A stretch of 64,000 nt of DNA from Onthophagus taurus. Its lineage: Eukaryota; Arthropoda; Insecta; Coleoptera; Scarabaeidae. Of this stretch, positions 34,727 to 48,400 are shown piece by piece (positions within the stretch are counted from its first letter, which is position 1; the number at the start of each line of letters is the position of its first letter). A program made the translations under genes and the position numbers. The notes under the pieces are model-generated. The model did no database searches and was not told the DNA's origin. It saw nothing but the letters and a program-made list of their open reading frames with translations. The stretch covers positions 16,554,001 through 16,618,000 of the forward strand of contig NC_091967.1 of NCBI RefSeq assembly GCF_036711975.1, read 5' to 3'.

Positions 34727-37700
34727 ATGAAAAACGAATGGTTTTTTATCTCGTACTTATTTTTGAGTTTATTTGGGTTGATATTATCTCAAAATCATAA
34801 TTTTAATAACGCAGGTAAGTTATTTTAGTATTTATTTTTAATTTATCAATGTTTAATTAATAATTAATTTATATACATATACATTTTTTATTATTATTAA
34901 AAAAATATATTAAAAAATTATTTTATTTTTAAACTAAAAAAAACGTATTAAGTATTTTTTTAAATCAAAAGAATTTATTATAACAATAGCAACCCGCAAA
35001 GATATTTTTAGGACAAGATAATATTTACATTTCTAACATTTACATTACATAGAATAGAACTTAAATACTGACCTCAATAAATAATAGCACCATGATAATT
35101 TGCAGAAAATATAAATATTATTAAAAAAAAATGATAAAAAATTAAAAGTGATGATTTATATTTATTTTTAATAGATGAGCAAGTTTAAACAGATAAAAAA
35201 TATATTTTTAGAGTTTTTGATAGGCAATTATATTATATTATTAATTATATATACAGAGTATATCTGAATGGCTTTGCCAAACTTTACCAACGTGATGTAT
35301 GGAACAAAACTGTAAAAATAGTTCCTATAAACATGAGTCTAAAAGTCCTTCCTTAAAAAGTTACGCGCGAATTTTAAAATTAATAGAAGCTAATAATTAT
35401 TAGCCATTCCTTTTTGCTTATCAGACTTCATAAGTCTTCATTAAATGGTTTTCTTCCATAAAAAAAATCACTACTATTACTGGTTGACGGAGATGTAGTC
35501 GAACTTTGCAACTTGGCATTTTGGGTAACTACTCGTACGTGGAGTTGGCTTAGATTAGACACTGACGATACATCATGATATTTGTATTGTGCTAGTTTTC
35601 TGACACTAATTTCGACGACGTTCATCAAGCAAAAGTAGCAACCATCTACATGATTTTTTGGTTCTCTCCATTATTATTATTATTGCTGCCGGGCTGAAGG
35701 GAGCGACCCCTCTCATTACCGCGACCTATAAGATCTATTGGAACTCAAGCCCTCCAAAGGTTTAGGGTAAATGTAGGTCCTTGATGAACCTTAATATTGC
35801 TCTGAGGTCTTGAATCGTTATGTCGGTAGGTGTCAAGAGAGTTTTACCGAAAATTTTGTGTATTAGACGGCCTCTGGCGACGCAATTGCACAGTATGTGT
35901 TCAGCTGTTTTTGACTTGCTTCTAAATATGACCTTATACGGCTGGTTGAAATTGTATTCTGTCGGTATAAGGTCCGTTTCAATTTCAATCAGGTGATTTA
36001 GACATGGGTCTTCAGAGGATTTTGAGTCCTCTGAGGTTGCCCTGCATCAACTTGAGTGAAGAAACTATTTTCGTGATAAGGCACTTGAAGCTGCCTCCTT
36101 TTGTATATATAAATGGAGCGGTGTGAAACCGAGTAGGGCTTCCAAAGCAGCCGTCGGACAGGATCTCATTGCACCCGTTATATTAAGACATGCTAACCGC
36201 TAGATTTGTGCCAGCTATTGTTGTGCTGTTTTATGTTTTGTTTTTGGCCACCAAACCAGTGAGGCGTAGCCGACCATGGGTCTGATTATTGCTACGGAAA
36301 CCCAATGAGCCATTCCTTGTGTGAGATCCCAGTTCCATCCTAGGAGCCTGCAGCAGATCTGGTTTGCCATGATAGCCTTTTTCCTCACCTTATCTAAGTG
36401 TGAGTTCCAGTTTAGTTTACTGTCTAGTATTATCCCTAGGTATTTAACTTCTGTTTTGAGGTTAATAGTTCTGCTTTCAATGGAGGGTGCTTTTATTTGT
36501 ACCTTCCTACTCCGAGTGAACGGGACTATTTCGATTTTATTTAGTGCTTGGTATTTTTACACCAAATACTGGTGAGTAGTAGGGCTTTCTGCATTAGTTG
36601 AGTTATGATTGTATTATATTTACCTCGGATTGTGATTAGCAGGTCATCAGCATACACATACATAGGTGTTCATCAAGTCATCAACTACCAAGCACCATAA
36701 TAGAGGTGATAGCACTCCCTCTTGGGGACATCCTCTTAGCGCCTTTATAGTCAGCGACTCGCCTCTCACACTGGCTGTGATCTGTCCACTTTTCAACATG
36801 TCTATACACCATTTGATTGTCGACGGATGTATATCTTTTACGTGTAGAGCCTTCTCTATGGATTCATAGGAGGTGTTATCAAACGCACCCTCTATATTAT
36901 TATCAGTAATTGTTGATTTTGCTTTCTGGTAAGCATGTTGGCTAGGATGGAGTGAATTAGTAACAAACACTCCATTCCTAAGATATTGATCGATTACCTT
37001 TTCCATCCCTTTGAGGAGAAACAATTAAGTTAGGCTAATTGGTCTGTATGTCTTGGGCTCGGCGTTTGAACGCCTATCACTTTTAGTTATGAAGACCACC
37101 TTTAGTTTCCTCCATAGTGTGGGTATATAGCTAAGGTTGTAGCTAGTTACATATATGGATATTATTACTGGGAGTAGGTCTTCTAAGCCTTTTTGCAGAA
37201 AAATAGGCAGAATACCATCTCCTCCAGGCTCCTCTTCTGAAACCATCTCCTCTTCCTGAAACACGCCACCACATTTCAGCCTTATTGATATGGAGTACCT
37301 AAGTATTACTTTTCCGAATCTTTAGATTGGCAGAGATAGGCCAGTTGCTTGGCCACCACCTTCATACATTAGAAGAACTGCGCAAAATCATAAATAAATG
37401 ATGTAAAATTTGTACTTTGTTATTTTTAATAAAAATTGTCATTAAGAAAGCATTTCTAGACACATGCTTATAAGAACTTTTTTTGATTTTGTTCCATACA
37501 TCACTCTAGTTGTTTCGTAGTGTTAGTTCTAGTTTTAGTTGTTATTCAGCCCAAATTGTTGTACATTTTTATTGAACTAAAAGTAGAACTAACTAATACA
37601 GAATGCATTGGTGTGGATAGCTAAGTTTTACAATTTAGTAAATTTTATAAATTTAATAGAAATTGGATCAAATATAAAATAAAACGCGTTCGTCCTCAAT

Positions 37701-39099
37701 TTGTTCTTTGTTTTATTTATATGCGGTTGTTTAATGTCGTAAAAATTTTACGATCCACGGTCGATTTGGATTTATTTGACGCGAATACGTTCGTTGCAAA
37801 TTTACGCTTTACGTTGTTTACATTTTCATTACATGAAAATAGATTTACTAGTTATAAACAATCTAAAGCCGTTTACTTACTTTTTTTACAACTTTATTTA
37901 CATTAAATTTCAGAATTAAATGGATACGAGAATGTCCTTCCCAAGAAAAGTATGCCACAATTCGTATTAATTAAACAATTCAACGGAACGACTGTCACAT
38001 TAAATTGTTCGATATCCCATTGTAACCATAATCGGAAATATATTAAATGGGAAATTAATAGATTGGGGAATTTTAACGGAGAATGGAAACGAGTTCCTAA
38101 TAATCAAAGCCATATAATTCCCTGCCTGGGTAATAAAAAAATTTCAAATTTAGAAGTTAAAATAGAAAACAACACTCAATATAGATGTGTTAATAAGAAT
38201 TTAGTAGTAAAAGTATTCCAACTAGAGGTTAAAGGTAAGCTTTTTTTATTATAAATCGTAACTATTAAAATCAATTTAAGATAAAATTAAATTTTTTGGT
38301 TATTATGAAAGGAATACCTATTAGTGTAAAAGATTATTTATTATCGCTCTGATAGATAACAAAATTGTTTAATTGATCGAGTTTTATCTGTATTACCTTG
38401 TCGTATTGGCCCTAATCCGAGGCAATATATCATTTGTCACTCAGATAAAATTCAAAAATATTATGTTGAGATTTTAAATATACGTGATTTTGTTCAAATC
38501 AGATTAAAAAATGATTTATTACTATTTTAAATCGTTAACCGAAATTTAATCATCAATCTTTATTTTTAGAACCAAAAAAACCGTCCGTTTTGGAAATTAC
38601 CCCAAATGTAAACACCCCAAAAATCAACTCCCAATTAATTCTTCAATGCAAAGTGTACAGTTCAGTACAGCCTTTAGAAATATATTGGTTTAAACAATGC
38701 GATAATTGTAAGAAAAAACTCATGTTCAACAGTACTGGATATATAAGAATAAATACCAGCGATAATGATAATGTGATACAAAGAGAACTCAACATCTACA
38801 TTAGCAAGCTGCAAATTTATAAAGTTGGCCCTTTGGATGATGGAGTTTACGCGTGTGTTGGAGTAAATGCGAATTATTACGACGTTAAAACTTTGTCTGT
38901 TAGTATTCAACATCAATACAATTGGGAACCTCACATTTCATTTTCTTTGTTATTCCTAATTCCTTTGGCTTTCGCTTTGGTTCCTATTACCGTTTGGCTG
39001 TGTTATTATAGAAATAGACAAAAACAACATCACAGAGTTGTTTTCCAAGAAAGGAAGATGTATCTTAAAAGAAACAATCCTCAAGTACCTATTCTGTAA
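34727..39099 (+). CDS. Two-Ig-domain type I membrane protein, FGFR/FGFRL1-like
   Basis: Three exons: 34727-34814, 37914-38234, 38570-39099; 312 aa. Exon 1 encodes a hydrophobic signal peptide (about 1-22). Exon 2 encodes one Ig-like domain (first core Cys in TLNCS, about 61; then IKWE; then YRC). Exon 3 encodes a second with LILQCKVYSSVQP, IYWFKQC and the classic DDGVYAC motif, then a single transmembrane helix at about 258-283 and a ~29-residue basic cytoplasmic tail. The CKVYS..QP..IYW pattern resembles Ig3 of FGF receptors and FGFRL1. There is no kinase domain. It could be an FGFRL1-like decoy or a diverged FGFR paralogue; a generic Ig adhesion protein cannot be excluded. An ATG at 34714 is in a frame that stops early. 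A poly(A) signal lies at 39150. Intron 1 holds a LINE. Confidence 0.85.
35669..37330 (-). mobile_element. R1-like LINE remnant in Ig-gene intron 1
   Basis: Minus-strand pieces read in order: GGDGILPIFLQKGL and TYRPISLT (37264-37025), the RT core with HPSQHAY, FDNTSYESI and GCPQEGVLSPLLW (37024-36647), a late region with YTSLVWWP and ITGAMRSCPTAALEALLG (about 36270-36130), and a C-terminal tail near 36000-35770. An AAT-repeat tail at about 35685-35669 marks the 3' end. It is 5'-truncated with several frameshifts. Orientation is opposite to the host gene. Confidence 0.8.
37510..37605. repeat. AACTAGA-type foldback repeat
   Basis: GTTAGTTCTAGTTTTAGTTG at 37521 faces AACTAAAAGTAGAACTAAC at about 37575, giving an imperfect hairpin. 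It is of the same kind as the repeat at 8865-9030. Confidence 0.55.
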
Positions 39100-39149
39100 A
39101 AATATTATGTATTTTTTAAGATGTTAACTTATAAATTGATTTTATTTTT

Positions 39150-39155
39150 AATAAA
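39150..39155 (+). terminator. Polyadenylation signal of the Ig-domain gene
   Basis: AATAAA lies 51 bases after the stop codon. The convergent DCTN1 has its own AATAAA on the minus strand at 39343-39338, so the two 3' ends are about 190 bp apart. Confidence 0.65.
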
Positions 39156-39468
39156 ATGTTAATTGTTCGTTTTTTTTTTATTTTTGTTGTATTTGTTATC
39201 CTTCCACAATTTACATACCGATCAGTTATTTTCTACGCAGTTAAAGTAAATTGCAAAATATTTATTAAAAAGAACTTAACTCAAAAAACATGGTGCTCCA
39301 AAAATTTTTAAATTGATTTGAAAGAAAATAAAAAGGATTTTATTATGTATTATCAAAAAAATAATAACAAAATATTGTATAAATTATTAATAATTAATTA
39401 ATGCGTAATTATAACATAAATTATTACTAGCAAAACTAATTTTCATTAAGACATTATTAATTATAAGC

Positions 39469-42400
39469 TTACATATATTTTAAGGGACACATTTTTTGAA
39501 TAAGTTTATCAAGACTTTTTATACTCATTTCGACATCAATTAAACCTGGCTTTTCATTATTAGATAAAAGATAAGGTGGAATTTTGATGTATCCAATAGT
39601 TACAGGTTTAATTTCCTTTAATGACTACAAAAAAAAAAAAGAAATATTAGTAAATATTTATTTATACAGTCAAACATGGATAAGTGAGACACTTTTCAAA
39701 TCTCTCTTATAGAAGTGTTTTAGTAATCCCAATTATAAATCAAATCAAATACTTTATTAATTAGAAAAAATAATCCGTTATATCCGGTTGTAGTTTTTTA
39801 GAAAGACATCATTTGTTTCTTCTCAATCTCAAACAATGAGTGTAAAATATTTACAGTTTTTTTACATCAGCTTTGATTACTACAGGATTTAGGATTTAGC
39901 AACTTTTGCGTCGACGAAAACACGTGCGATAAGATTAATCAAATTATGGAATTAATCAGAATAATGGTGTTATAATATCTACTATGCTATCTATGCATCA
40001 GATAATGGAGTTATTATCAATAATCTGAAAATGCAGCTGCAGGCTTTGAATGAAATCAAGCAACTAAAAAATTAAGTAAACTCATAGGCACAAATGAAGC
40101 ATAGCTGAATCCAAAAGCCTAAAAATTAGAATAAGAAAAAATGGAAAGGTTGAAAAAAAATTGGATTGCCCGAAATTAAACGATGCTAAGCCACTGTCAG
40201 TGATTTTAAGTAATGTAAATGATTGCCAGGCCGTCAAGAAGAGCTTACAAGAAGGTGATTTCAACTATAGGAATAACTAAGATATTTGGAAACTAAATAC
40301 TTACGGAAGACATTCACAACGAACTAAAGGAAATTCCACATTGTGGAAGTAACTCAAAACTCAAGAAAACTACCTCCAACAACAAATTGAAGCATATTAG
40401 CTAGGCATTACATCTGCTGAACTTTGGTAAATCAAAGGATATCAACAAAATCTACGATATCCAATATATCAACCACAGGAAAGTGAAGAAGCTCATTCCA
40501 CAATATAAAATGACCACACAATGAGATTCTGCAGAAAACTGCAAGTCTGCGTGAAATGTGCAAGGATAAGTAACTAAAAAAGTGCACCCAAGTAGCTACA
40601 GACGGTGCACAATAGCAATGGAGCTCCAGAAAAGAAGACATAATGCTAAAACCAGAAAAGTTAGTATCTAGCACGATAAATTGTTCTTAATATAGGAAAG
40701 GCTGACTTAACTTATACCCAGAGCATGCTACAGAGACCAGGTACCCAAAGTCAACACTTTGTTCCATCAAGATCCATGCCAGGAATTAATATTTCTGGCT
40801 TGGAGTACCAATGCTTTGGCTTGAGTACCAATGTACTATATCCAAAATAAAATAATAATAAGCCAACGGGATATATGTATTGCTGCCTGGTAGCAATACA
40901 GGCTGCAACAGTACTCCAAACACTTCCTTGAAGTTTTGAATACACAGTACATAGATGTGTGCCTCATTTCTGAGATACACATGAGAGGTCAATCCTATCT
41001 TAAAGGAAGAGGTTATAAAACATATCATACCATTCACCCCGAGAATCAAGCATAGGGTGGTCCAATCGTTTTAAAAGAATCAATCAACCACTTCGAACAA
41101 CGCCATCTTCTAAAGAAGTAGCAGATGAGCTAAGAACTAACGTAAATCCAAAGAAAGCTGTAGGATTTGACCTCATTACCTCATACTGCGCTACTTCCTC
41201 AACGCAGCCCTTGAGAATCTACTGCTCAAAAGACCAAGCCCAATAATAGGACATAGGCAAAAGCATTTAACAATAGACCAACTGCATAGAATAACCGACA
41301 CAATTGAATCTGCAGCGCCTGGAGAGTGGCTTCACTGTCTGAGATTCGTACTGTCATGTTCTTCACCCCTCTCTCAAAAAGGATTTTAGGAAGGAAGACT
41401 CCTGGACGTCGGAAGGGGACTCCTGCTCCGTCCCCTTCCGGCGTTTTTGATCCATCTGTGAACATGCAAATATCTGTCTGAACCACAGCATTTTCATTTT
41501 CGATCCAGGACTGCCGCTCAGGCAGAACAATCTGGAATTGAGCATTAATCACTGATAGTGATCCCGCTAAATCTGACGGTATTAATAGCACGGTATCAGT
41601 GCTTATAATGTCTTCCGCAGCCCATTGGTAGGACATGTCGGAACAGTTTTGAGCACATTGCTTAAATCTGTAAATGGTAGTTCTAGCCACTTTCTCTATA
41701 TGTAAATGCAGAGGAGATAGCTCAAGCAGAACCTCTATTGCTAGGGATTGCCAAACTGACTACTCATTGAATTCGTGAAAGTTTACTGATAACTGAAGTC
41801 TGTCGGATTTTCCTACAGTCACATAGAGCCAGTACAGTCTTTCAGGGGTAAGACCTCAAATTTTTCCACAAAGTCCACTAGGATAGTCTAGCTTTGTGCA
41901 AAACTCTATAGTTTTAACTAGTAACTCTATAGCAATACTCTAAAGCACCTATTTATATAAACAGCTTTATAAAATACAGACAGATTACTACTGATTTACA
42001 ATCAGATTCTGAAACCAATATGGCACTACACAAAATATTTCAAAATAAAATGCTACATAACATAGTTAATGTCACCTTGTATGTGCGAAGTTTCAGTATA
42101 CATAGAGAAGTCCGGATTCCAACCTTTAAGTAAGAAGTTAAAAGGTATGATGAAAATCATGAAGTTGTATTTCACTTCTATGACAACGTAAAGGATCTTC
42201 AACCGCTGAACAATCAACGCCACATTGTTAAACACTTTGCGAAAACTGATGAGAAGAAAACCACAAGATCTTGTTTAGTGTATTGCATATAAAAGCAAAG
42301 CACAGTGTGTAAGAACAAAACTAGAAGAGATTAATGAATAGACTCTAGTGAATAAGTATATCGTTTTATAGATAAATATTAATGGTTAGTCTACAAGACT

Positions 42401-45400
42401 ACTGGAATTACCAGCACACTTTTATTTAAAAAAAAATTTTTTTTTTGATGACCTCACAGTCGGCTCACAAGTATAAACCGGTAGTTTATACTCTGTTTAT
42501 ACTCATACTTGTTTGAAACGATTTTAAATCCTGGTTATAAAGGTTTCCCCCTTACCCATTACTCACATATCCAGGTTCGACTGTATATTAAACATAATTC
42601 CCTTACCTTAGCCATTTCCACTGTGGGGAACTCCGTGAAATTAGCTTCAATGTACCCACCAACCTGCCTTTTCATAATTACATTAGCAACTTTCAGTTGG
42701 AACTGTTCAGCTCGATGATTTAGTTTTTCAATTTTTTCGTTTTCTTCAATAAAATGATTCCTCCAAGCTTCTATTTTATTAGTTGCTTTATAAATTGGTG
42801 GAAATACTGGATGAGATAACGTATACAAATAATCCTAAAATGAATATTGCGAGAATTAACAATTAAATAATGATATTAAAAAATTACTATTATTAATTTA
42901 TTAATTATTAATCTTACCTTCTCCAACAAATCACCTTCCTTAATTAACATATCCAACTCTTTATCTTCTTTACTTTCAAATACAGGCAAAGGTTCCAATT
43001 GATCCAATTCTTCTTTAAGTTTAGCCGTTTCTAAATCCAATCTTCTTTCACGTTCACGACGAAGCATTTTACGTAAATTATCAATTTCTTGTAATAAAAG
43101 TGGTGAATCCTTAACAACAGCTGGTAAAGTAGGTCCAATAGATTGGAAGGAATTTTGAGAGCTAGATGTGCTCGAATTCTCATTTCTCTTATAAACCTTC
43201 AATATTTCCTTCATTTTAGCCTTTTCATTTTCAAGCGAATCAATATCGGTTTGAAGATGATCAAGAGTATCTTCAAATTCTTTCTCTTTCTTCCTTAAAT
43301 TATTCTGCGACTCTTCGATTTTCCTTTGCAATTTTTCAATCGTTAACTCATAATCTTTATTAACGTTTCCAAACTTCTTTTCTGCGAGTTCTTTACGAAT
43401 CGTCATTTCGGAAAGTTGTTCTTGTTTTTCTTTCAACACTTTTCGAAGTTCTTTATTATCGGATTCTTTGTTTTCGAGTTTACTGGTGAGCGTTTTGATT
43501 TGTTCCAATTCTTTTCTGACGACTTGCGCTCGTTGTTGTACGGGAGGTATTGGTTTTTCTTCGTTTTTATTGGCCGTAGCAATTTCGTATTCATTGTCTT
43601 GGAGAAATTGCGCGGTTTGTGTTAATTGATTCAAAATAAGCGATAGAGAATGTTTAATGCTTTGGATTGGACCTAAATCGTCTTGTTCGTATATTTTATC
43701 GCTGGCGTTTATGGCGAGGTCTTTCATTTTATCGGGGGTTAATCCTTTCTCTGATTCACCACTTGAATTAATTGTTTGAATCGCGTTTTTGATAATATCT
43801 TGTAAAGTTTTTAATACTTTCCCGGTGTGAATATAACATTGATATAAACCGTCATAAGTTTCTTTTTTTAATCCTAAGTTTGAAACGGTTGTATCTGGTG
43901 GGATTCTTCTTTTAATTAGCTTTAATTGTTGTTGCATGGATTCGGCTGTCATAATAATGTGTTGTGCTAAATAACCAATATCACCGATATTAGCACCATC
44001 TGTAAGATTTTTTATTATTGTTGCATCAACTGTCATAGCTTCGCAAGCGATTGTTAAAAACTTCGCGTTATCACCCAGTAATTGAGTATGATTTTGTGCT
44101 CCATTAACTGCAAAGAGAAGCGGATACATCGTGTAAAAATAACCAGCACACTTTTCTAAGGGCTCTGTTGGAATATTTTCATCTAATTGATCGCGTTTTA
44201 TCAATTCAACAAATCCGTCAATTATTTTTTCTTGTCCAACCATCTCAGGGAAAGTTGCCCCAACTTTTAATAAAGTTTCTGGTTTTGATGTATTTAAAGC
44301 ATGAATGTATTGACGCACAATCGACTAAAAAAAATTATGTTTAATATAAACTTAATCATATTAATGTTTCACAAAATTACTTGTAAAGCAAACATAAAAA
44401 ATGATAAACGACAACGGAAAGTGTATTGCTCAATATTGTGACCTTTAACTATTGCTGATCTATCTAATTTTTCAACTGTTGGAAATTTATCTTTTATTTG
44501 TCCCAAAAGAATTTCAGTTTTATAAATTAATCTTGGCAATAAAAGTAGAACTAATACAGCATCATGATCACCTAAAAAAATATAATATAATTATTAATAA
44601 GTTCAGAAAGCAACAAATTTGTACCTCCTCTATTCATAAAAGTATCAGGCATATAAGCACTTAAATACTTAATGTGTTGTTGTAATTGTTGAACTTCGAC
44701 TCTACGAAGTTCCAAATCAATAGCTTTAGTATGAGCTTTAGTTTCAATAAACATCTTTTTGAAATCTAAGATTTCAGGAAGAGTTGTTATTGGTTTACTA
44801 GTTTCTTTTTCTAAGCGATGTTGAAGATCTAAAGATTGTTCTTGTAGTTTGTGTACTAACTCCCTAAACTTGTTAATTGTTGATTCTCGATCAGCAATCG
44901 TTTCCATAGCTGCATCTCTTTCCCTTTTTGCTTCTCTTGTACTAGCGTGAGCCATGTCGAGTTCTTCGCGAAGATCCATCTCTAATTCAGCATTACTTTC
45001 GACTAATTGATCGTTCATGTCTTGTAATATTTCTAAATCGGCGATTTCTTCTTCAAGTTTTACTACTTTTTCTTCAAGAGTTAACTTTTGGTCGGCTAAA
45101 ATAATCACCATTTCTTCCGCACCCAAAGCGGCGTCAACCTAAAAATAATTTCATGAGTAAAAATAACTTAAATAAGGAAGAAATTATTTTTAACTTGTTC
45201 TTGTAAATCGCCGATTTGTTGCTCCATAGCTTCAACACGAGCACTAAGTTTTTCTTTAGTTCTTCCCAATTCGGCAATTTCAGATTTTTTCTGATCCATA
45301 TCCTTCATAATTTTTTGATATTCGTGTTTATCGTGCGCTGAAAGATCGCGCATTTTCACCAAAGTTTCACGTAATCTTTGATTTTGTTGTTCGAGTTGTT

Positions 45401-48400
45401 TCAATTCGTAAGTAGACGTTGATTCGCCACCACCAGACGTTTTATTTTGCAATTCGTTCTTTAATATTTCCAAATCAAGCGTGACTTCTTCCAATTTTTC
45501 CTTGCACACTTCCAATTCTAATTGCAAAGTTTCAACTTTTTCTTCAGCCATTTCTTTTTCAACGGTCGCCATCTCAACTGCATCACTTAAATCGGCCATT
45601 TCATCAGCGTGTACTTCCTTAGCTTCGATCGCATCTTTAGCTTCTTGTTTTGATTTTTGTAATTCTTTTTGTAAATTAGCATGCGATTCCATAATTTTCG
45701 CTTTAAACTCGACTAATTGTTCAAGTTGAATTTTTAATTTATCGAAATCTTTAAATCGTTCTTTATCTTCTTGACGTTTCACTTTAAGAGTATCCAATTT
45801 TTCATTAAGATCTTTAATCTGCTGATTGCGATTATCTAATTCTTGTTGCAACTGAAGATTACTTAGTTTTTCTTCAACAGAAGTCATTGGTGTTGTTGTT
45901 AGGACTTGACCTGGAATAAATTGGGGCTTTAAAGTTTCTACGAAACCAGTCTAAAAAAGATGAAAATTTTTAAATAAAAATCGTTAAGTTTTTATAGAAA
46001 GAATTACTTCGATGAATGAGGCTCGTTTTGGAATTTGACTAGGTGCTTCAGATTCGGCTTGTTTTTCACTTGGCGATACCAATTGACTTCTGCTTTCAGC
46101 TAACGATTGACTACTTCCCAGCAAAGATTGTCTGCTACCACTTAATCGGCTGCTAGCAAGTGATATTCTAGAACTATAATATATCAAAAAAAAATAAGGT
46201 ATTGGAAATATAAGATCTATTTTCTACTGCTAAATTAAAGTAAATGTTTCCAAAATTGACTTGCGATTAAATGTTTCTTTAAGGGAGAGGAAGAATTATT
46301 GTCAATCAATTATTTTAACTACTTGCAGATTTTAGTCAAGAGATAAATATTGACGTTTACCACATTGCATACTCTACATTCTCCCCGCATCAACCTACTA
46401 CAAAAAAAAGCATCATAAACAGAGTGTAAATACTTAATCTAGACCTAACTAACTCTATATTTGACAGCCACAAATGCCAAATGTTACTAAAAGAAGAACT
46501 GTTTAGTTAAGCAATCATACTCAACTTACACATCTTTGAATTGCAAGCATTAAGAACGATTACATTTTTGCGCTTCCATTAAGAACATTATGCTGTCATA
46601 AAATGATATTGACTAAAATTCTCCGTTTAAATAAAATATCCAAAATATTCCAAAATATTTTAGAAAATCAGTAGAATTTGCGAAATTGTCCAGAAAATCT
46701 TGTGAAAATTCTTATAAAGCTCAAATAATCCTTAGCTAACCATGAGAATCCTCTCTTTAAATAATATTAGGCCGGTCACACACGTACAGTTTGAACTGAC
46801 AGTTTGAAATGACAGTTTGAACTGTTCAATTTAAAGCCAAGATACAGGAGGTGTCTGAAAATCGTAAATTTCAAACACTCCCTGTGTATCAAAAACGAAG
46901 AGGGCTATGAAAATATGGTTCGCGCCATTGTAAGTTTCAAAAAAGTAGCTCAGGTTTGCGAAAGCCGCAACTTTCTATCTTTCATAATAACTGAGATACC
47001 CTGCAAACCCATCGAAATTTGGACACCTGTACAGTTGAGTTGAACTGAGATTGAAATATGGCCGGGCTTAGATATCTCAGAAAGCTTTAGATTTTCCTGA
47101 TTTGTTCTAGATTTCCTGGGCACTCAAATGTTGTGTTTAGTTAAGACAAATCCTGACACCTTATAAACATTTTCCAAAAATCCTTAGATATATTGGGAAA
47201 TTTTTAGAAATTCCTGGGTTGCCTTAGAAATCCTGTAAACTTTCTTTAGGAACCTTAAGTATTACCCAGATAACCATGGAATTTCTCTATTTAGATAAAA
47301 ATAAGCCTCATAAGCCACAAATACATTCTAGAACTTCTTAAATTTGTTTGGAAATCAACTACATATCCTTAATAATCTTAGCTAATATTTAGACAAACAA
47401 TGAAATTCTTGGAATTTATCTCTTTAAAAAAAATCATGCTTACACGTCCCCAATAAATTCTAGAGTCACAAATATCTTGGAAAATCCATGGAAATCTATA
47501 GGAAACCATGGAATGTTTAAAAACCTTTGGATATCTTCTTTTTATACATGAATTATTATTACATTTATCCCTAATATATACCAAATAGGTTGCAAAATTG
47601 TTTTAATATATCAGGAAAATCATAAAATTTCTTGGGTTGTGTTGATAATTCTTTGAAAATCCTTAAAAACCTCATATAAACTGTAGAAGATTACAAAAAT
47701 CTTCTCTTTAGATGAAATAAATCACCTTAAATAAATTCCATAATATCTCATATACCCCAGGAAATTGCATGGAAATTCTTGGACATCTTCTCTTTAAATA
47801 AAATAACCCTGATATGTATAAAATAATTCCCAGAATTTCTTAGAAACCTCAGAAAAAAAATCTTCTCTTCAGATGACATAAATCCCGAAACACCTTAAAT
47901 AAATTCCATAATATCTCATATACCCCAGGAAATTGCAAGGAAATTCTTGGATATCCTCTTTTTAAATTAAATAACCCTGATATGTATCCAATAATTCCCA
48001 GAATTTCTTAGAAACCTCAGAAAATCTTTAAGAAACCATGAATACTTTCAGATATAAAAGCTTTCAGAAACTATGAAATCATATATATCCTCTCTATACA
48101 GCGTGTTTCATAATATATGCGCAGGACTTCAGGATGTGATAGCTTGTCCAAAAATTTGAAAAAAAGTTTCTATCAACTTACCCTCTAAAATGCACCATTT
48201 TCGATCATCAGCAACAATTTTCCGTAAATGTTTGGGCTGCCATCGTCGGTGATAATTTGATAGGCCCACATTTTTTACCAAACAGATTAAACGGTGCAGA
48301 TTATCGACAATTTCTAGAAGAAGTACTACCGGAACTGCTGGAAGATGTACCGCTTCAAGTAAGACAAAACATGTACTTTAAGTTTGGTTGCTCGCCAATA

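Noticed and set aside
36321-36575. Plus-strand ORF in the Ig-gene intron as an extra exon
   Set aside because: Antisense of the R1-like LINE; it does not join the Ig frame.
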